Numbered from the stretch's first letter, positions 45,726 to 55,964 are shown. The stretch: 64,000 nucleotides of DNA from Bacillus altitudinis 41KF2b (GCF_000691145.1 NZ_ASJC01000003.1:186001-250000); one strand, 5' to 3'. Program-made: numbers and translations. The notes: generated by a model not told the origin, from the letters alone.

Positions 45726-46661
45726 TTATAAATGACGGCGATTTTCCCCTTCAAGCAGAACTGGTTCAGCTAGGTAGAGAATACGTTCCATTAATCGAGC
45801 TGCCTTCACCTCTTCTTTTTCCCCGCGCTGTGAGTACGTAAAGTGATGCTTTAACTCATTCGGTGAGAAATTAGAAGAGAAAAAAGTCGGCAGCTGCTCT
45901 GCCATGCGGTATTGCAAGATTGTTCCTAAAAGTTCATCTCGTACCCAGCTTGTCATCGACTCTGCTCCAATATCATCAAGCATTAAAATTGGTGTTGATT
46001 TGACCATATTCAGCTTCTCTTCGAGTGTATGATCGGCTAATGAATTTTTTAATTCTCTCACAAATTCAGGCACGTATACAAGGAGAGATGGATACTCTTT
46101 TACCGCTAGCTGCTGCGCAATTGCTGCCAGAATAAATGTTTTTCCGACCCCAAACTTTCCATGTAAATAGAGGCCTTTGCCCTTACCTGTTTCATCATAA
46201 CTTTGCAGGAATTGACCTACTTTTTGAATGACTTCTTGTCTTCCAACCACATTTAAATCAGCAAACGTCGCTTGAAGAACATTCTGCGGAATGTACATGC
46301 TTTTCATGAGTTCTTGCTGTTTTTTCTGTCTATCAAGCCGCAGTTTGACAGGACAAGGGGAATATTCAATATCAATGCTCTGACCTTTGATCACAAGCTT
46401 CGGGTGATACCCGTCTAAAATGACATTTACATTCTCTTCCTCTAAGCAGTAAGAACAGCCCTTTGATTGTTGTACATATTCAAAGAGCCTGTTCAAGCTG
46501 CGATTGATCATGTCTTCTTGGATGTCCTCTTGATGCTCCTTTAAGAAAGCTTTTACATCTTCATCAGCTAGGACACTTTCTTTAATCTGATTGTATCTCA
46601 CGCGAAAATCTACCCGCCCTTTTAGCTGATCAAATGAACGACCGATCGGTTTCATCTCCAT
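45726..46661 (-). CDS. dnaI: primosomal protein DnaI (helicase loader)
   Basis: This 311-residue AAA+ protein loads the replicative helicase DnaC in Bacillus. The N-terminal helicase-binding domain contains a zinc-ribbon-like CSYCLEEE; Walker A is LHGKFGVGKTFILAA (about 166-180) and Walker B LMLDDIGAE. Normal length. It is cotranscribed with dnaB (11-bp gap). Confidence 0.95.
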   Translation of the reverse strand: MEMKPIGRSFDQLKGRVDFRVRYNQIKESVLADEDVKAFLKEHQEDIQEDMINRSLNRLFEYVQQSKGCSYCLEEENVNVILDGYHPKLVIKGQSIDIEYSPCPVKLRLDRQKKQQELMKSMYIPQNVLQATFADLNVVGRQEVIQKVGQFLQSYDETGKGKGLYLHGKFGVGKTFILAAIAQQLAVKEYPSLLVYVPEFVRELKNSLADHTLEEKLNMVKSTPILMLDDIGAESMTSWVRDELLGTILQYRMAEQLPTFFSSNFSPNELKHHFTYSQRGEKEEVKAARLMERILYLAEPVLLEGENRRHL

Positions 46662-46672
46662 CTCACCTCACA

Positions 46673-48094
46673 TTAATGTGCATTGTACTTTTTCATATTA
46701 TTAAACTGATCTAACAATTTTTCTTTTTCTCGTTCGAGGTCCTCTGTAGACAAGTTATCTGTCTGTTCTTTTGGCTGTTCTTTCGTTTCAGCTTCTTTCA
46801 TCCAGTCAGGCAGCTTCTCCTCGCGGATCACTTTTCCTGATCCATATGATTGACGCTTATTTTTTTGCTGCGCCCATTCTGTCATTTGCCTATTCTCTTC
46901 TTTGGCAATTTTCATAGCAGCTGCCACGGTTTTAATTTTCTTTCGCACCCAGTGGGCGGCAATTTTCTGCATATATGTTTTGGACAGCTTCATATCCGTT
47001 TTTAGCAGTGTATAGTAGATCAAGACATTCATGACCCCAGGCTCTAGCTGCTGCTCAAGCATAATATCTTCAACAATTCTTAAGTCTGCATACGTCGGCT
47101 CAATGCCATCTGCCATATCTTTTAGAAGCTCTCTAGGCGAAATATGATCAAGCTTTTCAATCAATTTCGCATCAGGCGCATCTGCACCTGGCTGTTGCGT
47201 GGCATCGTGACGTAAATGCCTTGGCTGTTTTTGATCAATCAGCTTCGGCTGTTCGCCTCTGTATTCAATTTGATACCAGTCTCTCGCTGCTTTTCGCAGA
47301 TCCTCAGTTGATATCATCTGATCTGAGCCACAGGCACCTGCGACAATATTTTGCATTTGCAGCGGGGTGATGCCATAGACGACCGCTAACTTCTTAATTG
47401 TCTCTTTCACTTGCTTTGTCAAAGCTTTTCTCGGAATCATCATGTCCGACATGCCTGCTAACAGGAGATCAAAATCAAAAGATTCATCTGAAAGCGGTGC
47501 AGGCTGACTTGAGCCAACTGTCACATATTCGTAGCCCTCGTCAAGCGATGACGCCTGATTAATTTCCTCTGTCATCTTGCGCTCTCCTGGCTGCAAGACG
47601 TGAAACACTTCTTCAAACGATCGGGAGATGTTCTTTGCATCAGCAGGAACTCCTGGATAAGAAAAATAATCACGAAGCTGCATATATTTTGCTTTCTCTA
47701 CCCGATGATACAAAAGGACATTCAGCATACCGTCTTGGAAAAATTCATCCGGTCTCAGCGGCGGCACGAGCTCATATGTAAACAGTCTGCCTTCTTCCGT
47801 TTCCTGTTCATATGTGCGGAGTAATCCGATCGCTTCAAGCTTTAAGCGCTCCTCAAAAATATCATTTAAATTCGTTTGCAGCATCACCATCAGCTGACGG
47901 TGAGGTGCGGGTTTCCCCCACATTCGATTTTGTTCCAGCTCTCCCCACAGCGTCATGTATAAACTGAAAGCGGACATGCCAATAAGCGGCTGATATAAAA
48001 GAGTAATAAGCTGTCTATCGATGTCACCGAGCAATGAAGCGCTTTTGACGACATACGGATCGACGGCTAGCACTTCCTTCCAATGCTCTGTCAT
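46673..48094 (-). CDS. dnaB: replication initiation/restart protein DnaB
   Basis: This 473-residue Firmicute DnaB (not the helicase) attaches oriC to the membrane and helps load the helicase with DnaD and DnaI. Two DnaB/DnaD-type helical domains (about 1-170 and 325-420, with VMNVLIYYTLLKTDMKL) are separated by a variable linker. The ATG at 48094 after AGGGAGG gives the N-terminus seen in B. subtilis; an upstream start at 48127 has no ribosome site. Confidence 0.94.
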   Translation of the reverse strand: MTEHWKEVLAVDPYVVKSASLLGDIDRQLITLLYQPLIGMSAFSLYMTLWGELEQNRMWGKPAPHRQLMVMLQTNLNDIFEERLKLEAIGLLRTYEQETEEGRLFTYELVPPLRPDEFFQDGMLNVLLYHRVEKAKYMQLRDYFSYPGVPADAKNISRSFEEVFHVLQPGERKMTEEINQASSLDEGYEYVTVGSSQPAPLSDESFDFDLLLAGMSDMMIPRKALTKQVKETIKKLAVVYGITPLQMQNIVAGACGSDQMISTEDLRKAARDWYQIEYRGEQPKLIDQKQPRHLRHDATQQPGADAPDAKLIEKLDHISPRELLKDMADGIEPTYADLRIVEDIMLEQQLEPGVMNVLIYYTLLKTDMKLSKTYMQKIAAHWVRKKIKTVAAAMKIAKEENRQMTEWAQQKNKRQSYGSGKVIREEKLPDWMKEAETKEQPKEQTDNLSTEDLEREKEKLLDQFNNMKKYNAH

Positions 48095-48162
48095 ATGCTG
48101 ATCCTCCCTTAATACGGTTGTCTTCATTGTACACTCTTTTTGCGTTTTACGCTTTACGCAGG

Positions 48163-48197
48163 AAAAAGAGCATGAAGAATCTTCAGCTCTTTTTTAG
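48163..48197 (-). terminator. terminator of nrdR
   Basis: AAAGAGC and GCTCTTTTT arms with an inner complementary part lie between nrdR and dnaB on the minus strand, so dnaBI may have its own promoter. Confidence 0.6.
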
Positions 48198-48652
48198 CGT
48201 TCTTTCTTTAATAAATCTTTTAATTCATCAATAAATACATTGATATCTTTAAATTGACGGTATACCGAAGCAAACCTGACGTAAGACACTTCATCAATTT
48301 TCGCCAGCTCGTCCATCACCATTTCCCCTACAAGCTCGCTTTTCACCTCTGACATGCCTTGGTTACGCAATTCCTTCTCGATGTTAAAGCAGACATCCTC
48401 AAGCTGTTTTAAAGCGACAGGACGTTTTTCACACGCTTTGATGAGGCCTCTCAGCATCTTTTCCCGGCTGAATTCTTCTCGAATTCCTTCTTTTTTCACC
48501 ACAATCAATGGCAATTCTTCTAATTTTTCAAACGTCGTGAAGCGATATTGACAGCTTTCACACTCTCTTCTCCGACGAATGGATTTTCCTTCATCTACTG
48601 GTCTTGAATCAAGCACCCTTGTGCCAAGGTGCTGACATGTGGGACATTTCAT
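48194..48652 (-). CDS. nrdR: NrdR, ribonucleotide reductase repressor
   Basis: This 152-residue repressor senses ATP/dATP and binds NrdR boxes. The N-terminal zinc ribbon ([16 protein letters not shown] ... [12 protein letters not shown]) is followed by an ATP-cone domain (about 48-138). Length is canonical. It follows the uncharacterised 48657-49043 gene by only 4 bp, so the two are probably translated together. Confidence 0.96.
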   Translation of the reverse strand: MKCPTCQHLGTRVLDSRPVDEGKSIRRRRECESCQYRFTTFEKLEELPLIVVKKEGIREEFSREKMLRGLIKACEKRPVALKQLEDVCFNIEKELRNQGMSEVKSELVGEMVMDELAKIDEVSYVRFASVYRQFKDINVFIDELKDLLKKER

Positions 48653-48656
48653 TTCA

Positions 48657-49043
48657 TCAGCTCCGATCTCTTCTTGGAAGTTGTTTGTCTAGTTCTTTAT
48701 AAAGGGACAAAACAGCCTTTTGACTGTAGCCAAAGTCTGTTGGCAGTGCTGTTTCTGTTGTCACATTAAAATCGACAGCTGTTTCAAAAGGACGAATTGA
48801 AATGACAGTCGCCACGAGAAAAGCTTTTTTCGGCGTTCGTATGTTTGCGCTGATTTCACCTCGTTCTGCTGAAACAGATGTCACTTGATAGGAATCGTTT
48901 CTTGAAAGAACAGCTTCTACCGCTTGAAAAGCTTGAGTTTGTGTCGATTTGTAGTAATGGCTTTTCAGCTCTGACACTGGATGATGGTCAGATGTTTCTG
49001 TATGATTTGAAATGAATCGTTTGAGCTTTTGTCCTAAAGTCAT
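48657..49043 (-). CDS. uncharacterised cytosolic protein, DUF1499-like
   Basis: This 128-residue protein has no signal or membrane segment. The second half ([49 protein letters not shown]) has the layout of DUF1499-type domains, recognised only from memory. It lies 4 bp upstream of nrdR and downstream of speD. B. subtilis 168 has no gene here that I recall. Function unknown. Confidence 0.6.
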   Translation of the reverse strand: MTLGQKLKRFISNHTETSDHHPVSELKSHYYKSTQTQAFQAVEAVLSRNDSYQVTSVSAERGEISANIRTPKKAFLVATVISIRPFETAVDFNVTTETALPTDFGYSQKAVLSLYKELDKQLPRRDRS

Positions 49044-49159
49044 ACACGTATCCCCTTTGTCATAAACCCTCTTCTTTATTTTATAAAAAAAACCTTTGTT
49101 TTCCTAGAACAAAAGTATAGACAGGTTGGATCATGCTGGATGCCCGTGTATGGAACAAA

Positions 49160-49212
49160 TATAAAAAGGAGCATAACACAAAGGCATTTAATGCTTTTGG
49201 CCAGCTCCCATT
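49160..49212 (-). terminator. terminator of speD
   Basis: Outer GGAGC/GCTCC arms (49168-49172/49204-49208) and an inner AAAGCATT/AATGCCTTT stem are followed by TTTTTAT on the minus strand. Confidence 0.72.
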
Positions 49213-49228
49213 GCAATCTTTTTTATGT

Positions 49229-49609
49229 TTACAGTGCTTTGGCTTGCGCCTGTTTCACTTGTACAGGTCCCATGCCTCGAGGAATTTCGATGTTTTCTCT
49301 TGTTTCAGCACCTAGTTCATCTCCGATATGATCTGCTGCAATATTCGGATCTAGATCGCCGCAAGTATAAACATCTATGCTCGCATAACCATGTTCAGGA
49401 AAGCTGTGAATTGTCAGATGAGATTCAGAAATAATGACAACTCCACTTACTCCTTGAGGTGCAAATTTGTGAAAAGCAACCTCTCTTACTTCAGCTCCTG
49501 ATTTCAAAGCTGCATTTACAAACGTTTTTTCAATAAAATCCATGTCGTTCAGTTTATCACAGTCGCATCCCCATAACTCGGAGATAACGTGACGTCCGAT
49601 TGTTTCCAT
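49229..49609 (-). CDS. speD: S-adenosylmethionine decarboxylase proenzyme
   Basis: This 126-residue prokaryotic-type enzyme supplies decarboxylated SAM for spermidine synthesis. It cleaves itself at E62/S63 ([17 protein letters not shown]) to make the pyruvoyl cofactor. H68 and C83 are the other expected catalytic residues (TCGDLDPN). The ATG at 49609 is the second of two adjacent ATGs and gives the METIGRHV start of B. subtilis. It lies downstream of gapB; a -10 TATACT (about 49713-49718) in the 230-bp gap suggests it also has its own promoter. Confidence 0.95.
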   Translation of the reverse strand: METIGRHVISELWGCDCDKLNDMDFIEKTFVNAALKSGAEVREVAFHKFAPQGVSGVVIISESHLTIHSFPEHGYASIDVYTCGDLDPNIAADHIGDELGAETRENIEIPRGMGPVQVKQAQAKAL

Positions 49610-49844
49610 CATGGACCCCCCTTAAACAAGAATGAAAGAGTGAAGTTCTAAGCAGCCGGACCGGACATATACCACGGGGGAAAGTTAGTCCAAAGAGGTC
49701 CTAACCCTTTAAGTATACCCGAATGAGTCTGCGAACAAGAAGTTCACGAAAAATAGTATACTTTGTTTAGACCCATTTTGCAAGCTGTGTTTTTAGTGGG
49801 ATTTTCTCTCATTTCTTGAAAAGGGACGTTCAGTCTTCTTCATT

Positions 49845-50867
49845 TCAAACAGCTGAAAGCTCTTTCATCTGGGAACCAACAAACTTTACAAGATCAACCA
49901 CTCTGCAAGAATAGCCCCATTCATTGTCATACCATGCAAGAACTTTTACTTTTCTGCCTTCCATCACCATCGTTGTAAGTCCATCAACGACAGCAGAATA
50001 AGGGTTTGTGTTAAAGTCTGTGGAGACAAGTGGTTCATCGGTGTAATCTAATATGCCAGCAAGAGATGTTTTTGAAGCCGTTGCAAAGGCAGCATTGACC
50101 TCTTCTGCTGTGACATCTTTTTTCAAGTCGACCACAAGATCAACCATCGACACATTTGAAACCGGTACGCGAAGTGCAAGTCCATGTAATTTCCCTTTCA
50201 TGTGCGGCAGCACTAAAGAAAGCGCTTTAGCGGCACCCGTCGTCGTTGGAATGATGGACTGGGCACATGCTCTTGCCCGGCGCAAATCCTTGTGGGGGTT
50301 GTCGATATTTTTTTGATCATTTGTATAAGCATGAACCGTTGTCATTAAGCCGTTGTCGATGCCAAATTCATCATCTAACAGCTTGACAACTGGCGCTAAA
50401 CAGTTTGTTGTACAAGATGCGTTTGAAATAACGACGTGCTTTTCAGGATCAAGATCATCCTCATTGACACCCATTACAATTGTAACGTCTTCATTTTTAC
50501 CTGGAGCTGTAAGTACGACCTTTTTCGCTCCGGCATCTATATGGCCCATCGCTTGATCTTTTGAATTAAATTTCCCTGTTGCTTCGATCACGATATCAAT
50601 CCCAAGCTCTCCCCATGGAAGCTGCTTTGGGTCTCTATTATTAAGCAAAAGCACTCTTTTTCCATTGACAATCAACGCGTCATCTTCTGCTGTCACATCG
50701 CATTCGTAACGTCCATGATTTGTGTCATATTTAATTAAATGTGCTAGCGTTTCGGCAGGATAGCTTGCGTTCACCGCTACAATTTGAATTTGATCATCAA
50801 GCATTGCTTTTCTGAAGACCATGCGTCCAATTCTGCCAAACCCATTGATCGCTGCTTTTACCTTCAT
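49845..50867 (-). CDS. gapB: gluconeogenic glyceraldehyde-3-phosphate dehydrogenase
   Basis: This 340-residue NADP-preferring enzyme runs glycolysis backwards. The Rossmann start INGFGRIGRM and the catalytic cysteine in NASCTTNCLAP are present. The residues after the second strand (VNASYPAETL) lack the aspartate that selects NAD in GapA, fitting GapB. Two CcpN boxes at the promoter support repression by glucose through CcpN. It precedes speD as in B. subtilis. Confidence 0.95.
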   Translation of the reverse strand: MKVKAAINGFGRIGRMVFRKAMLDDQIQIVAVNASYPAETLAHLIKYDTNHGRYECDVTAEDDALIVNGKRVLLLNNRDPKQLPWGELGIDIVIEATGKFNSKDQAMGHIDAGAKKVVLTAPGKNEDVTIVMGVNEDDLDPEKHVVISNASCTTNCLAPVVKLLDDEFGIDNGLMTTVHAYTNDQKNIDNPHKDLRRARACAQSIIPTTTGAAKALSLVLPHMKGKLHGLALRVPVSNVSMVDLVVDLKKDVTAEEVNAAFATASKTSLAGILDYTDEPLVSTDFNTNPYSAVVDGLTTMVMEGRKVKVLAWYDNEWGYSCRVVDLVKFVGSQMKELSAV

Positions 50868-50888
50868 GAACAGGTCACTCCTCTATTA

Positions 50889-50899
50889 TGTGTTATACT
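50889..50899 (+). promoter_or_regulatory. CcpN box, promoter-distal, in the gapB 5' region
   Basis: TGTGTTATACT matches the CcpN consensus TRTGHYATAYW at every position, on the strand opposite to gapB, between promoter and start codon. Confidence 0.65.
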
Positions 50900-50921
50900 C
50901 AATAAATTTATTTATGAAATT

Positions 50922-50949
50922 AGTATATCACATTAGAATGTAATTGCCA
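50922..50949 (-). promoter_or_regulatory. gapB promoter with overlapping CcpN box
   Basis: TGGCAA (50944-50949), a 16-bp spacer and TATACT (50922-50927) form the promoter on the minus strand. TGTGATATACT (50922-50932) overlaps the -10 and matches the CcpN consensus fully. Confidence 0.75.
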
Positions 50950-51039
50950 GTATATAAACGTATATTTTCAAAAAAGGGCTGTTCTTTGCAATGAAATTGA
51001 CGAAAAAAGCATAAAAAAAGAAGAGTACTGTATGTACTC

Positions 51040-51645
51040 TTACTTATCTGTATGTTCCCATTCGTTTAATATGTTCTCTAATTGCTTTCTAATAAAAGCA
51101 AGATCTTTTGTGTTTTCTATCACACGGTCTGCTTTTTGGCATTTCTCCTCAAGAGGCTGCTGGGAGTGAATGCGATTCAGCGCTTCTTCCTCGCTCAGGT
51201 CGTTTCGATTCATGAGCCGCGACAGCTGCAAATCAGGCGTCGTGTACACAACGATGATACGGTCGACTAGCCCTTCCAGCTTGCTCTCAAATAGGAGCGG
51301 AATATCAAGCACAACAAAAGTTTCTTGGTTGCTGACCCCTTCATCACGCTGCTTGAGCATTTCCTTTCTGACTTCAGGATGAACGATGGCATTGAGCTTT
51401 TTTCTTTTCTCTTCATCAGAAAAAATGATCGCTCCAAGCTGCTGCCGGTTCAGTTCACCATTTGGCAGAAGAACCTCTTCACCAAAAGTTTGAACGATTT
51501 GATGAAGGGCAGGCGCTCCTTTAGAAACCGCTTCTTTTGCAATGATATCTGCATCCACCACCCGAATGCCTTTCTCTTTTATCATCTGCGAGACTGTGCT
51601 TTTTCCGCTAGCAATCCCGCCTGTTAATCCAATGACGAGCGTCAA
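51040..51645 (-). CDS. coaE: dephospho-CoA kinase
   Basis: This 201-residue P-loop kinase makes the last step of coenzyme A synthesis. [13 protein letters not shown] is at the N-terminus and VLDIPLLFE mid-protein. The TTG at 51645 with AAAGGAGG gives the expected [10 protein letters not shown] start. It follows ytaF by 13 bp; the two are probably one transcript. Confidence 0.95.
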   Translation of the reverse strand: MTLVIGLTGGIASGKSTVSQMIKEKGIRVVDADIIAKEAVSKGAPALHQIVQTFGEEVLLPNGELNRQQLGAIIFSDEEKRKKLNAIVHPEVRKEMLKQRDEGVSNQETFVVLDIPLLFESKLEGLVDRIIVVYTTPDLQLSRLMNRNDLSEEEALNRIHSQQPLEEKCQKADRVIENTKDLAFIRKQLENILNEWEHTDK

Positions 51646-51658
51646 TTCGTTTCCTCCT

Positions 51659-52291
51659 TTACAGCTTCCACACCCCAATTAAAATGAGCAGCAGCCCTGG
51701 TAAGCATGCGAGTTTATCGATCCAGCGCCAATTGGCCAAATAATGACCTGCACGCAGTCCGATGCATACAAAAAGAGAACTCATCACAGCGACCGTGATG
51801 CTCATGACAATTGGAGAAAAACCAAGAATCGCTGCACCAATCCCTGCACCAAATGCATCGATGGATAAAGCAATTCCAAGAAGCACCGCTTCCATTCCAT
51901 TAATGGTGCCAGAGCGGTCAATATCTGCACTTGTAGGCTTTCGCAAAATATGAATGACAAGCCCAAGAGACTGCACTTCTACATTGAGAAGTGTTTTTTC
52001 ATGAAGGAGCAAATCACGCTCTTTCGCTGGTTTATAAAATTGATACAGAACCCAAAGTCCGATAGCAATTAAAATGCCTCCACCCAGTTTATCTGTCACT
52101 GAGACAGGGAGGAATGTCGTGAGCAGGCTGCCAATCAGCATGGAAATGAGCAACACAATTCCTGAACAGCAAGCAATAATAACGATGGCTTTAAATGGAA
52201 TCCTCATCTTGCGAAGACCATACGTAAAACCTACAGAAAAGCTGTCAATGCTGACGGCAATAGCTAAAAACAGAAGCGAAAACGAAATCAT
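51659..52291 (-). CDS. ytaF: sporulation membrane protein YtaF (MntP-like)
   Basis: This 210-residue protein has six predicted transmembrane helices in two halves, each with an AxSxDxF motif ([12 protein letters not shown] near 10-21; [10 protein letters not shown] near 140), as in MntP/LysE-type exporters. Annotated in Bacillus as a sporulation membrane protein; the transported ion is unknown. Upstream of coaE as in B. subtilis. Confidence 0.87.
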   Translation of the reverse strand: MISFSLLFLAIAVSIDSFSVGFTYGLRKMRIPFKAIVIIACCSGIVLLISMLIGSLLTTFLPVSVTDKLGGGILIAIGLWVLYQFYKPAKERDLLLHEKTLLNVEVQSLGLVIHILRKPTSADIDRSGTINGMEAVLLGIALSIDAFGAGIGAAILGFSPIVMSITVAVMSSLFVCIGLRAGHYLANWRWIDKLACLPGLLLILIGVWKL

Positions 52292-52465
52292 ACCTGTACT
52301 CTTCCTTTCTGTTCATGCAACGATGATCAAGAGTCTCTAGGCGTCCTTAGACTCTTCTTCACTATATGAAGAGCAGGTGGGCTGTGTGTCAGTCTACACC
52401 TTGCTGAAAAAAGAATGTTTTTTATCGTATGCATGGCAAAAAGGAAGCATGCTGACGGCTTACTT
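52292..52465. other. gap between mutM and ytaF
   Basis: Contains an eight-bp hairpin AAGAGTCT/AGACTCTT (about 52329-52356), without T-runs, and a weak hairpin next to TTTTTG that may end mutM. No gene seen. Confidence 0.5.
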
Positions 52466-53299
52466 TTATGAAGGGCGTTTTTGGCAGGTCACACAAAAAT
52501 GAGTGCCGCGCCCTCCAACCACTGTTTTTTCTATGATACTTCCGCACGTCTGGCAAGGTTCTCCCCGCCGGTCATATACAAGAAGCTGTAATTGAAAAGT
52601 CCCAATATCACCTTGTGAATTGATGTAGGAACGAATGGTGCTACCTCCTGCATCAACAGCCACTTGAAGCGTATCAATAATATGTTTGTGGAGCACCTTG
52701 CAAGATGCAAGACTTAGCTGATTCGCTTTTGTTTCTGGATGAATGCCTGATTTAAACAGCACTTCATCTACATAAATATTACCAAGGCCAACCACAATCT
52801 TTTGATCAAGTAAAGCCGTTTTGATCACGCGGGAGGTTTTCTTTAATTGCTCCCATAAATATTCTGGTGTAAATGAGTCTGAAAAAGGTTCATACCCCAG
52901 CTGTGATAGCGGAAGTTCTTTTTCTTCTTCGCCTGGCTGAAATAGATGCATCGTCCCAAATTTACGGACATCATGGTACCGAAGTTCGGTACCATCTGTG
53001 AACGTAAAGACGACGTGTACATGTTTATCATAAGGCTCACCAGTTTCATGTACACGGTATTTCCCTTCCATTCTTAAATGGGAGACCATCACATAGTGGT
53101 CTAAATGAAAGAGTAGAAACTTCCCTCTTCTTTCAATGGTTTGAATGGTTTCTCCTACCATCCTTCTAGCGAACTCTTCCGGTTCCCCAGGACGTTTGAT
53201 GATATTTGGCCATTTGATATCGACCGTTTCAATCGTTTTTCCTTTGACTAACCGCTGAAGAGTGCGCCGGACGGTCTCAACCTCTGGTAATTCCGGCAT
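52466..53299 (-). CDS. mutM: formamidopyrimidine-DNA glycosylase
   Basis: This 277-residue Fpg repairs 8-oxoguanine. The catalytic N-terminus PELPEVETVRR is intact, the central helix-two-turn-helix region contains VVGLGNIYVDEVLF, and a C-terminal zinc finger shows CQTCGSIIEK...RGTHFCVTCQ. It lies 25 bp downstream of polA, the usual repair pair. Confidence 0.97.
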   Translation of the reverse strand: MPELPEVETVRRTLQRLVKGKTIETVDIKWPNIIKRPGEPEEFARRMVGETIQTIERRGKFLLFHLDHYVMVSHLRMEGKYRVHETGEPYDKHVHVVFTFTDGTELRYHDVRKFGTMHLFQPGEEEKELPLSQLGYEPFSDSFTPEYLWEQLKKTSRVIKTALLDQKIVVGLGNIYVDEVLFKSGIHPETKANQLSLASCKVLHKHIIDTLQVAVDAGGSTIRSYINSQGDIGTFQLQLLVYDRRGEPCQTCGSIIEKTVVGGRGTHFCVTCQKRPS

Positions 53300-53324
53300 G
53301 CTCCTCGCTCCTTTTTCTCTCTCT

Positions 53325-55964
53325 TTATTTTGCGTCGTACCAAGATGGACCTGAAGCGAAATCGACTTTTAGCGGCACATCGAGCTGAAGTGCATTTTCC
53401 ATGACTTCAGGGACGATTTTTTCTAATATGGCGATTTCTTCTTTTGGCGCTTCAAAGATCAATTCATCGTGCACTTGCAATAACAGATTTGTCTGCAGGT
53501 TCTCTTCTTTTAACTTTCGTGCCATATCAATCATCGCTTTTTTGATGATATCGGCGGCACTGCCTTGGATCGGTGTGTTCATTGCCGTTCTTTCCGCAAA
53601 GCTTTTCACATTAAAATTGCGACTTGTAATATCTGGAATATATCGTCTACGTTTAAGAAGCGTGGTCACATACCCTTTTTGTTTTGCTTCCTGCACGATG
53701 TCCTCCATATAGGTTTTCACGCCTTTAAAGCTTGTTAAATAACGTTCAATGAAGGCCGCTGCTTCTTTTCTTGTGATCCCAAGGTTTTGAGACAGTCCAT
53801 AATCACTAATTCCATACACGATTCCGAAGTTGACAGCTTTGGCCTGTCTTCTCATAGAGGAAGTCACTTCTTCTTCTGACACATGGAACACATCCATGGC
53901 TGTTTTCGTGTGAATATCCATATCTTGCGTAAAGGCTTCAATCAAGTTCTCATCTTGAGAAATGTGCGCGAGTACACGCAGCTCAATTTGAGAATAATCA
54001 GCCGCAAACATGAGCCAGCCTTCTTTTGACGGGACGAACGCTTGACGAATCTTTCGGCCTTCTTCTAAACGAATCGGGATGTTTTGAAGGTTTGGATCTG
54101 TTGAGCTTAGTCTTCCTGTTTGTGTAAGTGCCTGATTAAATCTTGTGTGCACTTTATGCGTATCTTTGCGCGTCACTTTCATTAAGCCTTCCACATAAGT
54201 GGATTGCAGCTTTCCTATTTGACGGTAATGCAGAATGGACCGAATAATTTCGTGCTTGTCTTCAAGCTTTTCAAGGACATCCGCAGACGTAGAGTAGCCT
54301 GTTTTGGTCTTTTTGATAATGGGCAGTCCTAATTTTTCAAATAAAATCACACCAAGTTGCTTCGGTGAATTGATGTTAAATGTTTCTCCTGCTAACCGAT
54401 GAATGGTTTCTTCATATTCCTTCAGCTTCTTCGTGAGTTCTTCACCCATTTTCTGAAGGCGTTCAACATCCACTTTTACCCCAAGAGATTCCATTTCACC
54501 TAAGATGAGGGCAAGTGGCAACTCTAAATCTTCATACAGCTCATGCTGATCATTTTTTTCTAACGCTTCAAGGGTCAAATCATGCAGCGCTGAGATCGCT
54601 GCTGCTTTTCTTCCAAGATGGTCTTTTAGCTCTTCTTCAGGTGGAATTGCCTGTTTCGCTCCTTTTCCGTATACTTTTTCATCGGAAAGGGCTATGTTCA
54701 GGCCATATTCCTTCGCCACACTTGCAACGTCCTCATAGGATTTCTGCGGATTGACCACATAGGAAGCGAGCAGGACATCGTTATCGACACCTTTAAGATC
54801 AACATCATGCCATCTGAGCGCAACAACCGCTCTTTTGGAATCAAAGACCCATTTCTTCTTCGTTTCATCCTGTACCCATTGTTTAAACGCTTCAGATTGC
54901 AGAGCATCTTCTTTTGTCATAAAAAATGCACCATTCTCATTATGGATCGCAAACCCTATCAAATCGGCTTCGTGATAATTGTCTCCTAGCTGTTCTACCA
55001 CAAGTGCAGCGTGATCTGTCAGCATGTCCTCCGTGACATCTGTCATTTTCTTCACGTCTAGTTCGTCTATTTCTACTGGTTCATCTGATTCTGGCGCTTC
55101 TCCTAAACGCTCTAGCAGTGTTTGAAAGCCCAGTTCTTTATAAAGCGAGATGACCTGCTCCATGTGAGGACCTTCATAGGCGAGCTCTTTGCTTGATACA
55201 TCTATTGGTGCTTCTACGAGAATCGTCGCCAGCTTTTTACTCATCACCGCTTGTTCTTTATATTCTTCAAGCTTTTCTTTTAGCTTTTTCCCGCTGACTT
55301 CGTCAATATGATCAAGCAGATTTTCAACCGTTTCAAACTGCTTTAGTAATTTGATCGCTGTTTTTTCACCGACACCAGGCACGCCCGGGATATTGTCTGA
55401 TGAGTCTCCCATCAGCCCTTTCATGTCGATGATTTGATCTGGCCTGAGTCCGTATTTCTCTTCAATATGTGCCGGTGTGTAATATTCTACTTCTGTGATC
55501 CCTTTTTTCGTAATGGCTACTGTTGTATGGTCTGTTGAAAGCTGCGTTAAGTCTTTATCTCCTGAGAAGATTTTGACCTCAAAGCCGTCCTTTTCTGCCT
55601 CTACAGCCAGTGTGCCGATAATGTCATCTGCCTCGTATTGCGGAAGCTCGTACCTTTTCACTTGATAAGCATCTAATAGCTCACGGATGAACGGCATTTG
55701 TTCTGATAGTTCTGGCGGAGTTTTTTGTCTTCCGCCTTTATATTCCTTAAAGGTCTCGTGACGGAAGGTGGTTTTACCCGCATCAAATGCTACGAGCATA
55801 TGAGTCGGCTTCTCGTCTTCCAGCATCTTCATTAAGATCATCGCAAAGCCATAAATGGCATTTGTATGTACGCCTTTATCATTTGATAATAGCGGTAAAG
55901 CAAAAAAAGCTCGATAAGCGAGACTGTTTCCATCCACAAGTACTAATTTCTTTTGATCTGTCAT
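53325..55964 (-). CDS. polA: DNA polymerase I
   Basis: This 879-residue polymerase fills gaps and removes RNA primers. An N-terminal 5'-3' exonuclease (about 1-290: LVDGNSLAYRAFFALP, VPGVGEKTAIKLL) precedes an exonuclease-like domain that lacks the usual acidic metal ligands (inactive in Bacillus) and the family A polymerase (FAADYSQIELRVLAH, RRQAKAVNFGIVYG, LLQVHDELIFE). Normal length. Confidence 0.97.
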   Translation of the reverse strand: MTDQKKLVLVDGNSLAYRAFFALPLLSNDKGVHTNAIYGFAMILMKMLEDEKPTHMLVAFDAGKTTFRHETFKEYKGGRQKTPPELSEQMPFIRELLDAYQVKRYELPQYEADDIIGTLAVEAEKDGFEVKIFSGDKDLTQLSTDHTTVAITKKGITEVEYYTPAHIEEKYGLRPDQIIDMKGLMGDSSDNIPGVPGVGEKTAIKLLKQFETVENLLDHIDEVSGKKLKEKLEEYKEQAVMSKKLATILVEAPIDVSSKELAYEGPHMEQVISLYKELGFQTLLERLGEAPESDEPVEIDELDVKKMTDVTEDMLTDHAALVVEQLGDNYHEADLIGFAIHNENGAFFMTKEDALQSEAFKQWVQDETKKKWVFDSKRAVVALRWHDVDLKGVDNDVLLASYVVNPQKSYEDVASVAKEYGLNIALSDEKVYGKGAKQAIPPEEELKDHLGRKAAAISALHDLTLEALEKNDQHELYEDLELPLALILGEMESLGVKVDVERLQKMGEELTKKLKEYEETIHRLAGETFNINSPKQLGVILFEKLGLPIIKKTKTGYSTSADVLEKLEDKHEIIRSILHYRQIGKLQSTYVEGLMKVTRKDTHKVHTRFNQALTQTGRLSSTDPNLQNIPIRLEEGRKIRQAFVPSKEGWLMFAADYSQIELRVLAHISQDENLIEAFTQDMDIHTKTAMDVFHVSEEEVTSSMRRQAKAVNFGIVYGISDYGLSQNLGITRKEAAAFIERYLTSFKGVKTYMEDIVQEAKQKGYVTTLLKRRRYIPDITSRNFNVKSFAERTAMNTPIQGSAADIIKKAMIDMARKLKEENLQTNLLLQVHDELIFEAPKEEIAILEKIVPEVMENALQLDVPLKVDFASGPSWYDAK

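Noticed and set aside
49613-49844. Possible riboswitch in the speD leader (short GC-rich inverted repeats)
   Set aside because: The pairings I could draw are short and match no riboswitch class I know; only a -10 element is credible.
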